DNA from: Distichodus sexfasciatus
Lineage: Eukaryota; Chordata; Actinopteri; Characiformes; Distichodontidae
Direction: 5' to 3'
DNA: 64,000 nucleotides
Assembly: GCA_032718565.1 (NCBI GenBank)
Contig: JAVGVS010000452.1
Span: 242,876 to 306,875, forward strand
Shown: positions 52,450 to 63,851 of the stretch, in pieces
Layout: each line of letters begins with the position of its first letter
Position numbering within the stretch: position 1 is the stretch's first letter
Made by a program: the position numbers and the translations under genes
Notes under the pieces: model-generated
Told to the model about the DNA's origin: nothing
Seen by the model: only the letters and a program-made list of their open reading frames with translations
Database searches by the model: none

Positions 52450-52912
52450 ATATACAGTATACAATAATAATGGGTTTACGTCTTTACATCTTTAAAATTC
52501 TCCCCATATGTTTTGCTCCGCTAATGTGATATTTTAGTTGTGCTAGCTGTCTGTAAACTCCTAAGACAAATGACAGTGTTTAGACTATTTTTAAGCCACG
52601 TTGAACTGAGTGCCTTTTAGTGCCTTCTCATTAGTACCACGTTGATTTTAAGTCCTCATTGTGTTGTCATCTGCAGACGATCCGTCGGCCAACTGGTTGC
52701 ACGCTCGTTCATCCCGGAAGAAGCGGTGTCCATACACGAAATATCAAACCCTGGAGCTGGAGAAGGAATTTCTCTTCAATATGTACCTTACACGGGACCG
52801 GCGACACGAGGTAGCGCGTTTGCTGAACTTGACGGAACGACAGGTTAAAATATGGTTCCAAAACCGAAGGATGAAAATGAAGAAAATGAACAAGGACCAA
52901 TCTAAGGAATAA
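49460..52912 (+). CDS. hoxb9a: Homeobox protein Hox-B9
   Basis: AbdB-class Hox transcription factor for posterior trunk identity. Exon 1 is 49460-49970 and exon 2 is 52677-52912 (TAA), joined through a split AAC codon, giving 248 aa. The N-terminal Hox9 activation region begins MSISGTLSNYYVDSIISHE and includes EFPSCSFQPKP, YHPYIP and SRYLRTWL. SANWLHARS supplies the Pbx-contacting Trp (about residue 177). The homeodomain is about residues 183-242: KKRCPYTKYQTLELEKEFLF, RDRRHEVARLLNLTERQ, VKIWFQNRRMKMKKMNK. All recognition-helix residues are intact. The 2.7 kb intron contains two microsatellites. MSISGTL and EGSEDKEGPDQ point to B9 rather than A9, C9 or D9. An AATAAA lies at 53043. Confidence 0.97.
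50281..50400. repeat. (GT)n/(GA)n compound microsatellite
   Basis: GT-rich run followed by a GA-rich run, in the hoxb9 intron. Confidence 0.9.
52391..52448. repeat. (GT)n microsatellite
   Basis: GT run with single GC and CA interruptions, about 230 bp before hoxb9 exon 2. Confidence 0.92.
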
Positions 52913-53042
52913 AGGGAGAAGAATCTTTGGCTAATATTCAAGTCCCCTTTGTCAAATGTACGTTTACCTCTGGAGGTCGATACGTTTACTCTGTATCATA
53001 AAGTTGTCATGTTTCACGATTCATCCTAACAGAAAATACTTA

Positions 53043-53048
53043 AATAAA
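53043..53048 (+). other. Poly(A) signal AATAAA, hoxb9
   Basis: Canonical hexamer 130 bp past the hoxb9 stop. It would give a short 3' UTR. Confidence 0.4.
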
Positions 53049-53318
53049 ATGTGTTCCCTTAATTATGATAGGCTTCCTGACCTACGACAAACCCCCCAAA
53101 ACATAAATTTACCAGAGGGAAAAAAAAGTAGCATTTAATCATATTCTGGTATGAATTTCGTTTTTACCATTCCTTTCTAAAATAGCTGTAATTACTTGTA
53201 TTTTTTTAGTAAATGGAGAATTATGTAGACATTGTTATTTTATTCTTTATTATTTTTCTAAAAATGCTCTTTTCGGTAATACGATAGTTACAAATGGCGC
53301 TCTTAATTTTATGGTGGG

Positions 53319-53320
53319 TC

Positions 53321-53386
<66 letters not shown>

Positions 53387-53387
53387 C
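53319..53387. repeat. (TTA)n microsatellite
   Basis: About 69 bp of nearly pure TTA, 0.4 kb past the hoxb9 stop. Confidence 0.95.
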
Positions 53388-54425
53388 CATTTAAAGCTAG
53401 TATAAGGTCACGGAAAGCACTCTAGTCTTGTCATTAAACAAATATTCAGGTAGCAAGCTTGATTGTTCAAGTTTACAATTTGCAATTTTCATTATTTAAT
53501 TTGAAAATATTAATACTGGAATTTATATTGTAGAACTCATGATATATTTTTCTCCCCACAGAGATGAAGAATGAAAACGATCTTTCATGCAATTATTTAC
53601 CTAATTGTAAAGCTTAAATTGGATTATTTAACGAGCTGTAATCCTTTTAATCTAGTAACTGGAATTGATTTATCTTAAGTTGACATGGAAAACTTTTACA
53701 CTTTACATTAATGCTACTAATCCTTATATAATGGAGTAGTTACCCAATAATTCGGCTTTAAAGATTGCCATTAAGAATATTTTTAAATACATGTCCCAAA
53801 ATCTGTACAGTCTCTTGCTACATTCTAAGTGTAATGATACCCCAGTTTAAAGTGAAGGAACTAACGTATATAATAGCTAACTTATATTATTTCTGCTGGA
53901 TGTGTATATGTGTGTAGCTATGTTGTTACTGGCATAATAAATCGGGCACAAACACATAAATCCAGCAAAATACACATTCAAACGCATTTATGTGTATAAA
54001 TGTTTACATTAGCGCATGTCTCTTATAGGTTTTGTTTATTTCTCTGGCGTGGATTTTAACATAGCTAGTATAATTTAAAGTTATTTCATGTGTAGTTTTA
54101 GAATGATGTTTCTAATTTATTGTAAAAACGTTAATGGGTCTTGGTGGAATGCGTTTTGCGTTGTGTATAAAGAGGATGGGTTTCGATGAGACCTCAAACT
54201 TAATATGCAGGTAGACGTGTTCTTTGTATTTTCAGATATTGTTTACATGTCATTGTCTATATATTGCATTGAGGCCTGTTTTGTCATAGATAATTGTTAT
54301 TCTTCTATTGTAGTTCTCTCTTCTGTCAACTAAATATCTGTTTTTTGATCGAGTGCACGTTTGATTGCAACTCTCAAGTGTTCTTCGAGTGCAAAATACC
54401 ATTAACCCTCTCTAACTGTGCGGAA

Positions 54426-54452
54426 TCACACACGGACACGGACACGGACACG

Positions 54453-54487
<35 letters not shown>
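54426..54487. repeat. GGACAC hexamer array and (CA)n tract
   Basis: Three GGACAC units lead into an alternating GC/AC run and then (CA)n. Confidence 0.9.
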
Positions 54488-57400
54488 GATGGCATGTCTC
54501 CCTTTTACTCTGATTCTTTTAATAAATATTTTTAATTGTAGAACTCTTTGTGAACACCTATTTCATTCACGTAACCCAAAGCTCGTTTTGTATACGATTG
54601 TTTCTTTTTTCTCTGTGCCATGGCACAGCAGATGCTGGAATTGTATTAAAAGTTTACATAGAACCGTTGCTTGTCATTGTTCTTGATTTTGCTATTGGTG
54701 TGCTAATAACTAATACATATGTTTTTGTGTTTGCTTCCCTCCAAACTATGGTCTTTTAGCTTGCATGCGTTTCATTTAAGGCTTCTGAGTAAATACAACA
54801 GCATATACTCTAACGCCTCCAACGATTTTTCCCTTTCCTTTTCTCTCTACTTGTGTTTAACTTTCCGGTGTTCTCTCACCACGAAACATTCTATGTATCT
54901 TTTTCGCAAGCTCTCCAGTGTTACACCTTTATTTTATTTTTAAGTGACTTTACAATTTCCAATGTAAGTGTGAAACTAAGTAAATCAACACTTATCCTTA
55001 TGTGCCCTCATTCAATGGATGTCGAAGAAAAATGCTCTGTAGTTTTCACTGCCACATTTATTTTGTGTTATAACGAGAGGCATGTGTTTGAAATATGCTG
55101 TCGTGCGTCGAAACATTTGCCTCGCACTCGGAAGACGGAACGTGCGAGTCATATGTGGACTGTAAAAATGAATGAACTGCTAAATCATTTTTGCTATGAC
55201 TCCTTGTCTAGCGCATTGTTTATTTTCCAACATCGACATCAAATTATATTATCTCTGGCATTTTGCCCCACGAAAGAGATTCCATATTTGATAGTAGACT
55301 AGGCTACTCTTCAAAGATAGAAGAAACCCTATGTCAGTTCATGCAATCTGCAATTGTAATCGATTGTAATCCTTGCAACATTAAAAGGACAATAGAAGTG
55401 CAAGAAATTGTCTGTTGGAAAAAATAAACAATACCGACCTACCTTCGGACTCACCAGAGAGCAAAGGTCTCATTTTGACATGTGCACGTTAACAATCTTC
55501 AAGAAAATGATCTTCAGCTGACTTACCCCAAAACAGGACAATTTCCAATCAAAACTTGCAAATGAATAAGTACTCATGTAGACTGTTAAAAATAAACATT
55601 GTTTTAAACCAGAAAACCTTGAATTTCATTAACATTCATTATGAATTTATGATCGTATAATTATTATTTTCTAAGTCGTCTGTTTAAGCCCGCATTGTGT
55701 TTTGAAAGGAAACAAACTGCTAAAAAGGATGTGGAGTCGCACTTTGGATTGGGGAATGGGAAGTCGACTGTCATAAAAAAGAGAAAGAAAATTCAATTCA
55801 GTGTGCTGCAATAAAAGAATATGACTGCAATAAAACTTTATAGGGTATACATTTCTGAAGGTTAAAAACTAAATGGCTGTAAAGCAAACACTGCACGGGA
55901 AAACCGGAGAAAAAGACTGCGAAATCTTCAATAATAGTTAGGCAGCTCGTTGGAAGACGCAGGTCTCCTGCATTTTGACCCTTTCGTGTGTTGGTCGTTT
56001 TTATTGTTGGTGGCGTTTGTTGTTAGGGCCTCCAGATTCCTTGCAGCGTAGGGGGCCGTGAGCTGTGAGATCTGGACTTCCAGATGAGAGCCCGGTGTCC
56101 AGGTCGCTCTTCGCTCACCCTTTGTTCCATTTCCGTGAGCAACACAGGCGCCTTACAGTGGGGGCAATAAAACGACACAAAAAGGATTTCTGGCGAGACG
56201 TCTGGGATGACCAACTTTAATTTGTTTACAGCCCCTACCCCAAGCTCGTCTCCTCCATTTTGTGGCCTCACATCCGATTGTGTGGTGGTGGGAGCCGACA
56301 CAATGGCCGGTTGCTAAAGAACAGCCTTTCCTTCGCTCCAAATGAGCATTTTTCACAGTTTAGTCCACTTTTGCATTCTGAAGAAAAACTGAAAAGGGCG
56401 TGCTCATCAGAATTGTACGTTTCTAATTTAAGTATCACAGCCAAAGCATCACATTCGAGTAGGCATAAATGCACGCACTTGAAACTTTCTGTAAAACCCA
56501 TTGACACGACCAAATTCACACAAACATGCGTAAAACCACAAATAAGTGAAACTTCATTGACGAAATTGAAGAATTTAATCATACATGTATCAAATTTGCA
56601 GAGTAAATAGAACAGGACAATGTTTAGTTCACCACTGGATTAATAGGTAACTTTCGCTTTTATTTTAATTAATACCAAAACAAAGCAATGGTAAGTAATG
56701 TTTACTTTGTTATATTCGTTTCAGTATAAAGAGGTCAATTAAATCTAATTTCATGTTAAATAATAACGTTCCATCTACACTGTATATATTTTGGCCAGGT
56801 TTTTCTTGTAAAAACATTTATGTATCATTGAAACCATGCAGCGCTCTGGTCTGAATATTTAGATTTAACAATGTAAGGCTATGTTTGTAATTTCTGTTAG
56901 TTTTTTAAATACTGGGAAAACAGAAGTGTATATTAAGTGTAACGTAATGTCAGTGCTACATAGTATTTAATGTGACTTTTAAAATACCGGGTTAATAAAC
57001 TTAAACTACTATTTTTTAAATCCGGCTTTTGTACATTGCATACAACGCCGTAATACAGTAAACGATTTATTATTAACTTATGTCTTGTGGAAATTATTTT
57101 TATTAAAGTGAATAAACACTAGATCACTAGTTTTATGTAATCTGTTATGTTTATAAAATGTCTATATGATTTAAACTTACATAGTGAGTTGTGCATTCTT
57201 TTTCTTAACAGATCTATTGACATTGGAAAAGAAGCATATTTTTAGGTACGCTTCGTGATATTTAATTAAAATAACAATTAAATGATAACGGACCGTTTTT
57301 GCGCCAAAAAATAAGAATCGGACTCAGTAAGTAAAATGTACACAAGAAGTTGGCGAAACAAAATAATTACTCGGCGTGTTTACCTCAGAATTTGCTCTTA

Positions 57401-58671
57401 TGGAGCTGTTAATACGCTCATTTCGGGTTTATGTCTATTGCTTATAGAACCATTAGGTTTCGCTCTTCGGTCCCAGCGAGACTACATTTCCTCAAGGCAT
57501 AATACGCACAATGACCACATGATGGCAATGTTGCTCTACCAAAACCTGCCTGACAGCCGTTATTCCTTACAGGAGATCACCGGTGACACAGAGAGCCTGT
57601 TCTACACTTGACTTAAATTAGGGCCACAGCAACTCTGCACTGCAGTTAAAAACACAATTCTTTAAAAATAGAAAGACGTAGAGCTAACTCTGCTGCAAAA
57701 ATGTCCATTATTTTATTTTTTTTTGTAAAAGTGTCCACATGAATAGATAATGATCTAATGATCTTATTTTATCTATGCAATTTCAAAAGTTACTTCTTAA
57801 TTAATAATTACTATTCTAAATTAACAGCTACAACTAAAACAACATTTTTTCAAAAGTATTTTTTATTTAATTTCTTAAGTTTACAAATAGTCGAAGAATT
57901 CGTCACCAAATGACCAAATCAAATTATTTCCACAGTAACTACGAGGAACCATAGGCTTTTTCTCAGTACATCAGCTTTATGAAAGCTCATTTAATCTGCT
58001 ACGTTTACATATGTAGTAAATGGTAAAGTGTATCCTATAATAATAATACCAAAATTAAACATTCCAGAAATATAAATTATCTTAAATCCAGATGAACATG
58101 CATTCCACGTTCATAATGGTTGAATATAAACATTGTTCATATTTTTGTTTATTTCTAAAAATTGCAATATTATTTATAACATGATATACTTAAAACAGCG
58201 TAATCTGTTTTGAAAACACATGTCACACCCGTAGAGGTCCCATTAGACTTAAACACCATTGACACTGAAATCGAAAAGGCACCATTCTCTTTTTCATTTC
58301 ATTCCTTTGTAATGAAGGTATTTCTTTCATACTGGACTGATTTTAGTTCAATTCATAATTAATACAATGCGAAGGAAAACTCTGACTCTTTAAAATAATC
58401 GCTTATTACACATACATCAAGCTTTACTCCAAAAATATGTTACATTGTTCCAGTTATTCTCTCCTAGCTCATTTTCATCATTTGGTTTCCTCACCTCCAT
58501 GGCTTTAAAGAGTCATGATTATATAACACTCCAAATTTATGTTATCACCATTGTGAGTAAATCTAATATTTTCTGTTACTAAACATATTGTGACTTTGTG
58601 GAAAACTGAAAAATCCTCTCACATGAAATTACACCGAATGAAGCATTTACATTCATGATCGTTGAACCTCG

Positions 58672-58691
58672 TAAAGCCTTAAAAGGCTTTA
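58672..58691. repeat. Perfect 9 bp inverted repeat, 2-base centre
   Basis: TAAAGCCTT, AA, AAGGCTTTA. A near-palindrome about 1.1 kb upstream of hoxb8. Confidence 0.7.
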
Positions 58692-59687
58692 ATACACGAT
58701 GTAAACTGTAAACAGGCCATGTGTTTATTGTGTTATATGGATTGTTCAATCGCTTACAGACACATTCACTTTTATTTCTGCTTGCGCGCTTCATCGTATC
58801 CGTCATAACATCTTCACACACCTTTTATGAATATAGAAATTTTCACTTATGATTGCTTGATTTGTATACGATTCGCTCCTCGGCTGGTGGAGTATACGCT
58901 TTGACGAGTTGTGTAAAAAAAAAAGCCTATTAGGTTTATTTTAATTGTATATATTGATCCCAATTAAATCGTGTGCGTACACTATAGGCCGTGGCATTCT
59001 TGCCATTTTGAACGAAGTGGACACTTGCAGACTTGGTATTAATGATTAAATTTGTAGTCGTTTTAGACTCTCTGTGATCAACATCCAAAAATCAATCTTT
59101 CAATGGGTGGTTTAGAGTGAGTAAGCTGGATAGGGGAGGGGTTGAGGCCATGTATTTGATCTGATGCAAAGCGGCAGATTTCTCATTAACTTACCCGCTT
59201 GAATATATTAATGGGCATATTCTCCCCTCCTCTTTGGCATAGCCCCCCTTTCTCTCTCTCTCCCCTGCTCCCTCGCTCCCCACCGTACCCGTTGCTTTTT
59301 TCTTTTACTCTCTTTTTCATTCTCTCACTCCCTTCATATCAGAAGCTCGCAGAGCGGTCGCCGTGTGGGGACGCAAGAAGCCAATGGGATGAGGACTCGA
59401 TAATAGATGCAAATGATCGTGAAAGGACACAGCAAAATATGAAACAACTCATTTGCAGCGGAGTAAATCACGGAAAACTGTTTGGGAACTGGCACCCTGC
59501 ACTGGAATTGTGATGCTGGAGCTGAGGGACGTGTATGAGTTGAAGCTGAATAGCTGTGGCTTTAAAGAGGCTGTTTAAAAAAGGTATACAAACACAAGTC
59601 ACATTGGAACCAGCGACTATTGTGGTATTCTATTGCGGTATTTGCTTCCTTTTTGCTTCAGAAACATCGGCTCTGACCAGCCCTGTA

Positions 59688-59692
59688 ATTGG
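59688..59692 (-). promoter_or_regulatory. Inverted CCAAT box of hoxb8
   Basis: ATTGG 80-84 bp upstream of the hoxb8 ATG, in the context TAATTGGTTGACA. Confidence 0.4.
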
Positions 59693-59771
59693 TTGACACA
59701 CTTGACACAATCAAAAGAAAAAAAAGAGCAACACCCTCCTCAAAATTAACACCGTCTGCAGGGAAAAAAAG

Positions 59772-61319
59772 ATGAGCTCCTATTTTGTCAACTCACTCTT
59801 CTCCAAATACAAAAGTGGAGATTCGCTGCGACCTAATTATTACGAATGCGGTTTCGCACAGGACCTGGGAACTAGACCCACCGTCGTGTACGGTCCAGGC
59901 ACCGGAGCAACTTTCCAACATGCCCCACAGATTCAAGAGTTTTATCACCACGGCACGTCCACTCTTTCCGCTGCGCCTTATCAGCAAAGTCCGTGTGCCG
60001 TAACTTGTCACGGTGAACCTGGCAATTTCTACGGCTATGATGCTCTCCAAAGGCAAAGTCTCTTCGGTGCGCAGGATGCCGAATTGGTCCAGTATAGCGA
60101 CTGTAAACTCACCGCAGGAGGCATCGGCGACGAGACGGATAACACGGAGCAGAGTCCTTCCCCTACGCAGCTCTTTCCTTGGATGCGACCACAAGGTGAG
60201 TCTCGGTATACAGACAAAGTCTGCGAACTTTTCCGTCGTGTTGTGTTTGTTTTAGTGGTAATGAATAAAACCTGATTCGCCCGCTTGAAAAAAATATCTG
60301 GGCAGTAGAGTCTAAAAGCCACATTTCCTGTGTGTGCGTGTCCGAGTGAGGAACAATTGGCGGGTTTTATTGTTTTATGGTGCCCAAAACTTGTGAATCA
60401 CTTTACAGTTTAATGACCCTGCTTTAGAAAGAGGGCAGAAGGGGAGAAGGAAGGAGAAAGAGGGAGAGAGAGAGAAGTACCGTTCTTTTTTCCTTCTGCC
60501 TCCATGTGTGAGACTCTGATCCACAGCTGATGTTCCACTTCTCACCCCAGTCAAAGTTTTACTGCAGTTATTTTACGACTTACCGGGATGTTAGGGGCTT
60601 TATTTCTCAACAGGAAGGCCCTCTAACGCAGGCACTCATTTTTATGGTTCTGTGCATAAGAGGGTTTGTGAGCTCTTCTTCTGACAGCTCTGGTGCATGT
60701 ATTGATATGTCTATTAGTGTTTAATCGTGTCACAATATTAAAGTACTTGTACTTTTCGCTGTAGGGCTATTGCATTTCATCGATGCCTAATCCCGTTTGG
60801 GAGGACTCCTGGGTGCCCCATAAGATTGCTCATAAACTGATAATGTGCTTGCACTAGTGTAGGATTATAGATATTTGAGTAAGAATTTTAATGCAAAGGG
60901 CACATTAAGTGGGGTTATGACTAATCCCATCAACTCAATTTTGGGGGTTTACGCTCAATGCATATCTAATATTTCTAACGTACACGACCTTGTTTTTGCC
61001 AGTAGCTGCCGGACGCAGGCGGGGACGCCAGACCTACAGCCGATACCAGACACTCGAGCTGGAGAAAGAGTTTCTCTTCAACCCATACTTAACGCGCAAA
61101 CGGCGCATTGAGGTCTCTCACGCCCTGGGACTGACAGAAAGGCAAGTGAAAATCTGGTTTCAGAACCGCCGCATGAAATGGAAGAAGGAAAACAACAAGG
61201 ACAAGTTTCCTAGCAGCAAATCTGAGCAGGAGGCTATCGAGAAGGAGAAAAGAGAGAAAGAGCAGGCGGCCGCAGCGCAGTCGGCAAATGAAGACTGCGA
61301 AAAGGCAAAACAAATATAA
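59772..61319 (+). CDS. hoxb8a: Homeobox protein Hox-B8
   Basis: Antp-class Hox transcription factor of the trunk. Exon 1 is 59772-60195 and exon 2 is 61003-61319 (TAA), giving 246 aa with the first of two tandem acceptors. MSSYFVNSLFSKYKSGDSLR is the group 8 start. FYGYDALQRQSLFGAQDAEL is a group 8 exon 1 motif. The Pbx-binding hexapeptide is FPWM (residues 135-138). The homeodomain begins at about residue 146: RRRGRQTYSRYQTLELEKEF, NPYLTRKRRIEVSHALGLTE, RQVKIWFQNRRMKWKKE. A Lys/Glu-rich tail follows (NNKDKFPSSK and onwards). The acceptor reads CAGTAG, so splicing three bases later would drop one Val and bring the linker to QAAGRRR. The 3' UTR carries a miR-196 site. Confidence 0.97.
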
Positions 61320-61775
61320 AGTGACCATGAAGGTCAGACAGCAATCAGGAGCTCAAGAGTTAAAAAAAAAGTATTTAGCCTAACAGAGACATTGAAATGG
61401 CAGAAAAAAGGTTAGAATGTTTGTCGACGAGTCTTTTCAGTTTAAGACGGATGATTTCATCTCCAGAATGATGGAAAGACGGACGATTGTGACAAAACAG
61501 GACCCTTAATCTAATGTGTGACCACCGAACTTTATGATTACGAACGCCATGAAGCATTTCTACTTTTTCCCTAATGTTCAGAGAGTAGGCCTATTATAGT
61601 GTCTTAACTAGCCTCCTTTCTTCGTGGAATAATTATTGTGAAAACTCGGTTTCTATTGTTAGGATTTTGACATTAACAATTACCTTGGCAGCTGTATAGT
61701 TCTTAAGTTAAATGGTGCACTTTTAACTGTTATCACTTATATGTTATGATAATGACGACGTAGCGATTAATGACT

Positions 61776-61797
61776 TCCAACAACATGAAACTGCCTA
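61776..61797 (+). promoter_or_regulatory. Near-perfect miR-196 target site in hoxb8 3' UTR
   Basis: TCCAACAACATGAAACTGCC plus TA pairs with miR-196a along nearly its whole length. There is one G-U pair in the seed, as in the known mammalian HOXB8 site, and a mismatch at mature position 22. The A opposite mature position 13 fits canonical U but not the C encoded at 46145. It lies 457 bp past the hoxb8 stop and before the poly(A) signal. Confidence 0.9.
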
Positions 61798-62063
61798 TTT
61801 ATGCCGTAGAATATCCTTTTACACCATTTTAGTTTGTCTCAGATTGATGGTATTTTGTTGTCTTCCTTTCTTGGGTTAAGCATGCACACAGTGGAAAAAG
61901 TTAATAAAATAAAAGGAAATAAAAATGATGTCATGTGACCCATTGTTTACTGTGAAACAGATTTTTGTACTGTATTTGTGATTTGGTTCTTGGGAACTTG
62001 ACATGCTTTCTTTGTTTTTCATCAGTTTGTTTTATTGTCTAAACCTGGAAGAAAAGTGGGCAC

Positions 62064-62069
62064 AATAAA
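62064..62069 (+). other. Poly(A) signal AATAAA, hoxb8
   Basis: Canonical hexamer about 745 bp past the hoxb8 stop and downstream of the miR-196 site. Other A-rich candidates lie near 61905-61925. Confidence 0.5.
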
Positions 62070-62577
62070 GTTTACAAGATAGAATACGTGGCAACACGGG
62101 TGTTCTCTGTTTCTTTGACCTTTAAGATGGGGACATGAGGGACGTGTTCTGTCATGACAGGTGCAGCACTATCTGGTCACTGTAATTGCTTTAAAATAAA
62201 ACTAAATGGTATGAGAAGGCTATGGACTGGAAAACGTAAATTGTGTTATTCTTAAATATGTTAAATATTTTGGAATAAATACTGCACACTCATGACACAT
62301 TGGTTCATGTTTAATGTGTTAATTTGGCATGAGATGGAATGTTGACCCACAATTCTAATCCTACGCAAATATTACTACTGAGAGAAATACTGTAATTCCA
62401 TACTTTAAAATCAGATAAGATCTGGACTTGGGAAATATTTGCATAGTTTACTATTACTAGAGAAAGTATTTACTCATTTCGTAAGAAATATTGACTAAAC
62501 AGAATAATAATTTGCTTTCACACGTCACTTTGCACCACGCAACGCTTAGTTCTTTTGAGTATTATTTACATAGAGAC

Positions 62578-62654
62578 AGACACACAATCACACAGTCACC
62601 AATATACAATCACGTTGGCAGACTGAAACACACGCACACACACACACACACACT

Positions 62655-62698
<44 letters not shown>

Positions 62699-62745
62699 CA
62701 TACAGTCACATTGGCAGACTGAAACACACACACACACACACACAA
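62578..62745. repeat. CA-rich repeat with a duplicated 24 bp unit
   Basis: A unit TCAC(G/A)TTGGCAGACTGAA followed by ACACAC occurs at 62610-62633 and 62706-62729. Each copy leads into a (CA)n run. It looks like a small higher-order tandem duplication of unit plus CA tract. Confidence 0.85.
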
Positions 62746-63284
62746 ACTTACTTGTGTGTATTTTATTTGAAAAAGGTGCTTGCAATGCACTGAGACAGTT
62801 CACTGCAGTGGAAATTGCTGCTTGGTGGTGATTGCTCCTACTATAGAGGTTCTGTGGAGCATAAACTTCTTTCAAGTAAGGGCCTGAACCATTATGTCTT
62901 ACAGGGGGTTTAGAAGTGTCACAGCCGACCGTACAAACGCTGCACAGGTCTTCATCACAATTTTGCAGGAAATCACTGCAGGACCTGATTGAGAAGACTA
63001 CAGTGTCTAAAATCAATGCTGAAATAATTGTATACTATTTGCAATTTGTCTCCACTCAATCGTAGAAAGCAAATACCATGTATCTGTGCCCTTTGTGGTG
63101 TTTTTTTCCGACTTCGATTGATTAGGTAAAACAGGGTCATTTACTAGTAGAATTTTAGCTTCTACTTTTTATTTGCGTTGCTTGCAGTTATCTTTGCGTG
63201 TAGGTGAATAATCTAATGGACTTTACTTCGATGCTCATCTGTGTAATGTATTTTTTCCAGCTCGGGGCTGCGAGAAAATCTCTC

Positions 63285-63321
63285 ATTGGAGGTTGCGGCG
63301 TCACGTGCCAGGCGTCACGTG
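63285..63321 (+). promoter_or_regulatory. hoxb7 promoter: ATTGG plus two CACGTG E-boxes
   Basis: An inverted CCAAT (63285-63289) is followed by two direct copies of GGCGTCACGTGC. Their CACGTG cores are at 63302-63307 and 63316-63321, 14 bp apart and about 100 bp before the hoxb7 ATG. GTCACGTG is the preferred USF/MITF-TFE-type E-box. Confidence 0.55.
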
Positions 63322-63418
63322 CTTCTTTGGGTAACGGGGTAATTTTTTGGTGTAAATCTAGACTGTAATTCTATAATATATCACCGGAGCTCGTAAAACA
63401 GACACTAAATCCCAAAGT

Positions 63419-63851
63419 ATGAGTTCACTTTATTATGCCAACGCGTTTTTTTCCCAGTACCAAGCGGACCGTCCCGCTTTCCCAAACGGAGTATTTCCTG
63501 AGCAAACTTCTTGCGCTCTTGCGTCCAGTTCACAGCGAGCCAGCGCCTATGGCTCCGCGGCTACCAGTTCGTCGTTCTCTACCTCCACCCCCTCGTCCTC
63601 CACTTCTCTGTCTAGCTTGTATACTAACAGTGGAAGTCTCTCCATCCGGGGCCAAGGCATGTATTCTGCAGCTTATGGGCTTGGTACCAGTTCTTTTAAC
63701 ATGCATTGCTCGCCCTTTGAGCACCCGGGTCTGACTGCAGTGTGCGCCACTAACCCCTCGAAAGAGGGCAACTGCGGCAAAGATGAACAGGGGAGTTGCC
63801 ATCAACACAACGACGATAAGCTTCGAATATATCCATGGATGAGGAGCACAG
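63419..63851 (+). CDS. hoxb7a: Homeobox protein Hox-B7, exon 1 only (gene runs off the window)
   Basis: Antp-class trunk Hox transcription factor. Exon 1 gives 144 codons plus one base, then a GTCTGT donor. The homeobox exon is beyond base 64000. MSSLYYANAFFSQY is the group 7 start, followed by FPEQTSCALAS. YGLGTSSFNMHCSPFE matches the Hox7 SSFNMHC motif. The Pbx-binding IYPWMRSTG lies at residues 137-145. Residues 41-75 are unusually Ser/Thr-rich, a run longer than in mammalian HOXB7. B7 rather than A7 is supported by the PEQTSC and RIYPWM contexts and by the position after hoxb8. Confidence 0.95.

Larger units (their letters stand above)
52913..59687. other. Intergenic region between hoxb9 and hoxb8, no gene seen
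   Basis: About 6.8 kb. It holds the hoxb9 3' end (AATAAA at 53043), a (TTA)n tract at 53.3 kb and a CA/GGACAC repeat at 54.43 kb. A GC-richer block lies near 55.95-56.33 kb, with a minus-strand open frame of 92 codons that I do not recognise and a CAATAAAA Hox/Cdx-type site near 56165. A 9 bp inverted repeat lies at 58672-58691. Upstream of hoxb8, ATGCAAAT (59407-59414) and ATTTGCA (59451-59457) form inverted octamer-like sites. Confidence 0.5.
61320..63284. other. hoxb8 3' UTR and spacer to hoxb7
   Basis: Holds the miR-196 target site (61776), a likely hoxb8 poly(A) signal (62064) and a duplicated CA-rich repeat (62.58-62.75 kb). No further gene was seen. The hoxb8 stop lies only 2.1 kb from the hoxb7 ATG. 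Confidence 0.6.

Noticed and set aside
54294..55302. Overlapping frames of 130 and 149 codons in the hoxb9-hoxb8 spacer
   Set aside because: Low-complexity, repeat-containing, no recognisable motif.
56023..56301. 92-codon minus-strand frame with CPHC
   Set aside because: A single Cys-His cluster is not a zinc-finger pattern; no other evidence of coding.
62491..62793. CA-repeat open frames
   Set aside because: Microsatellite artefacts.
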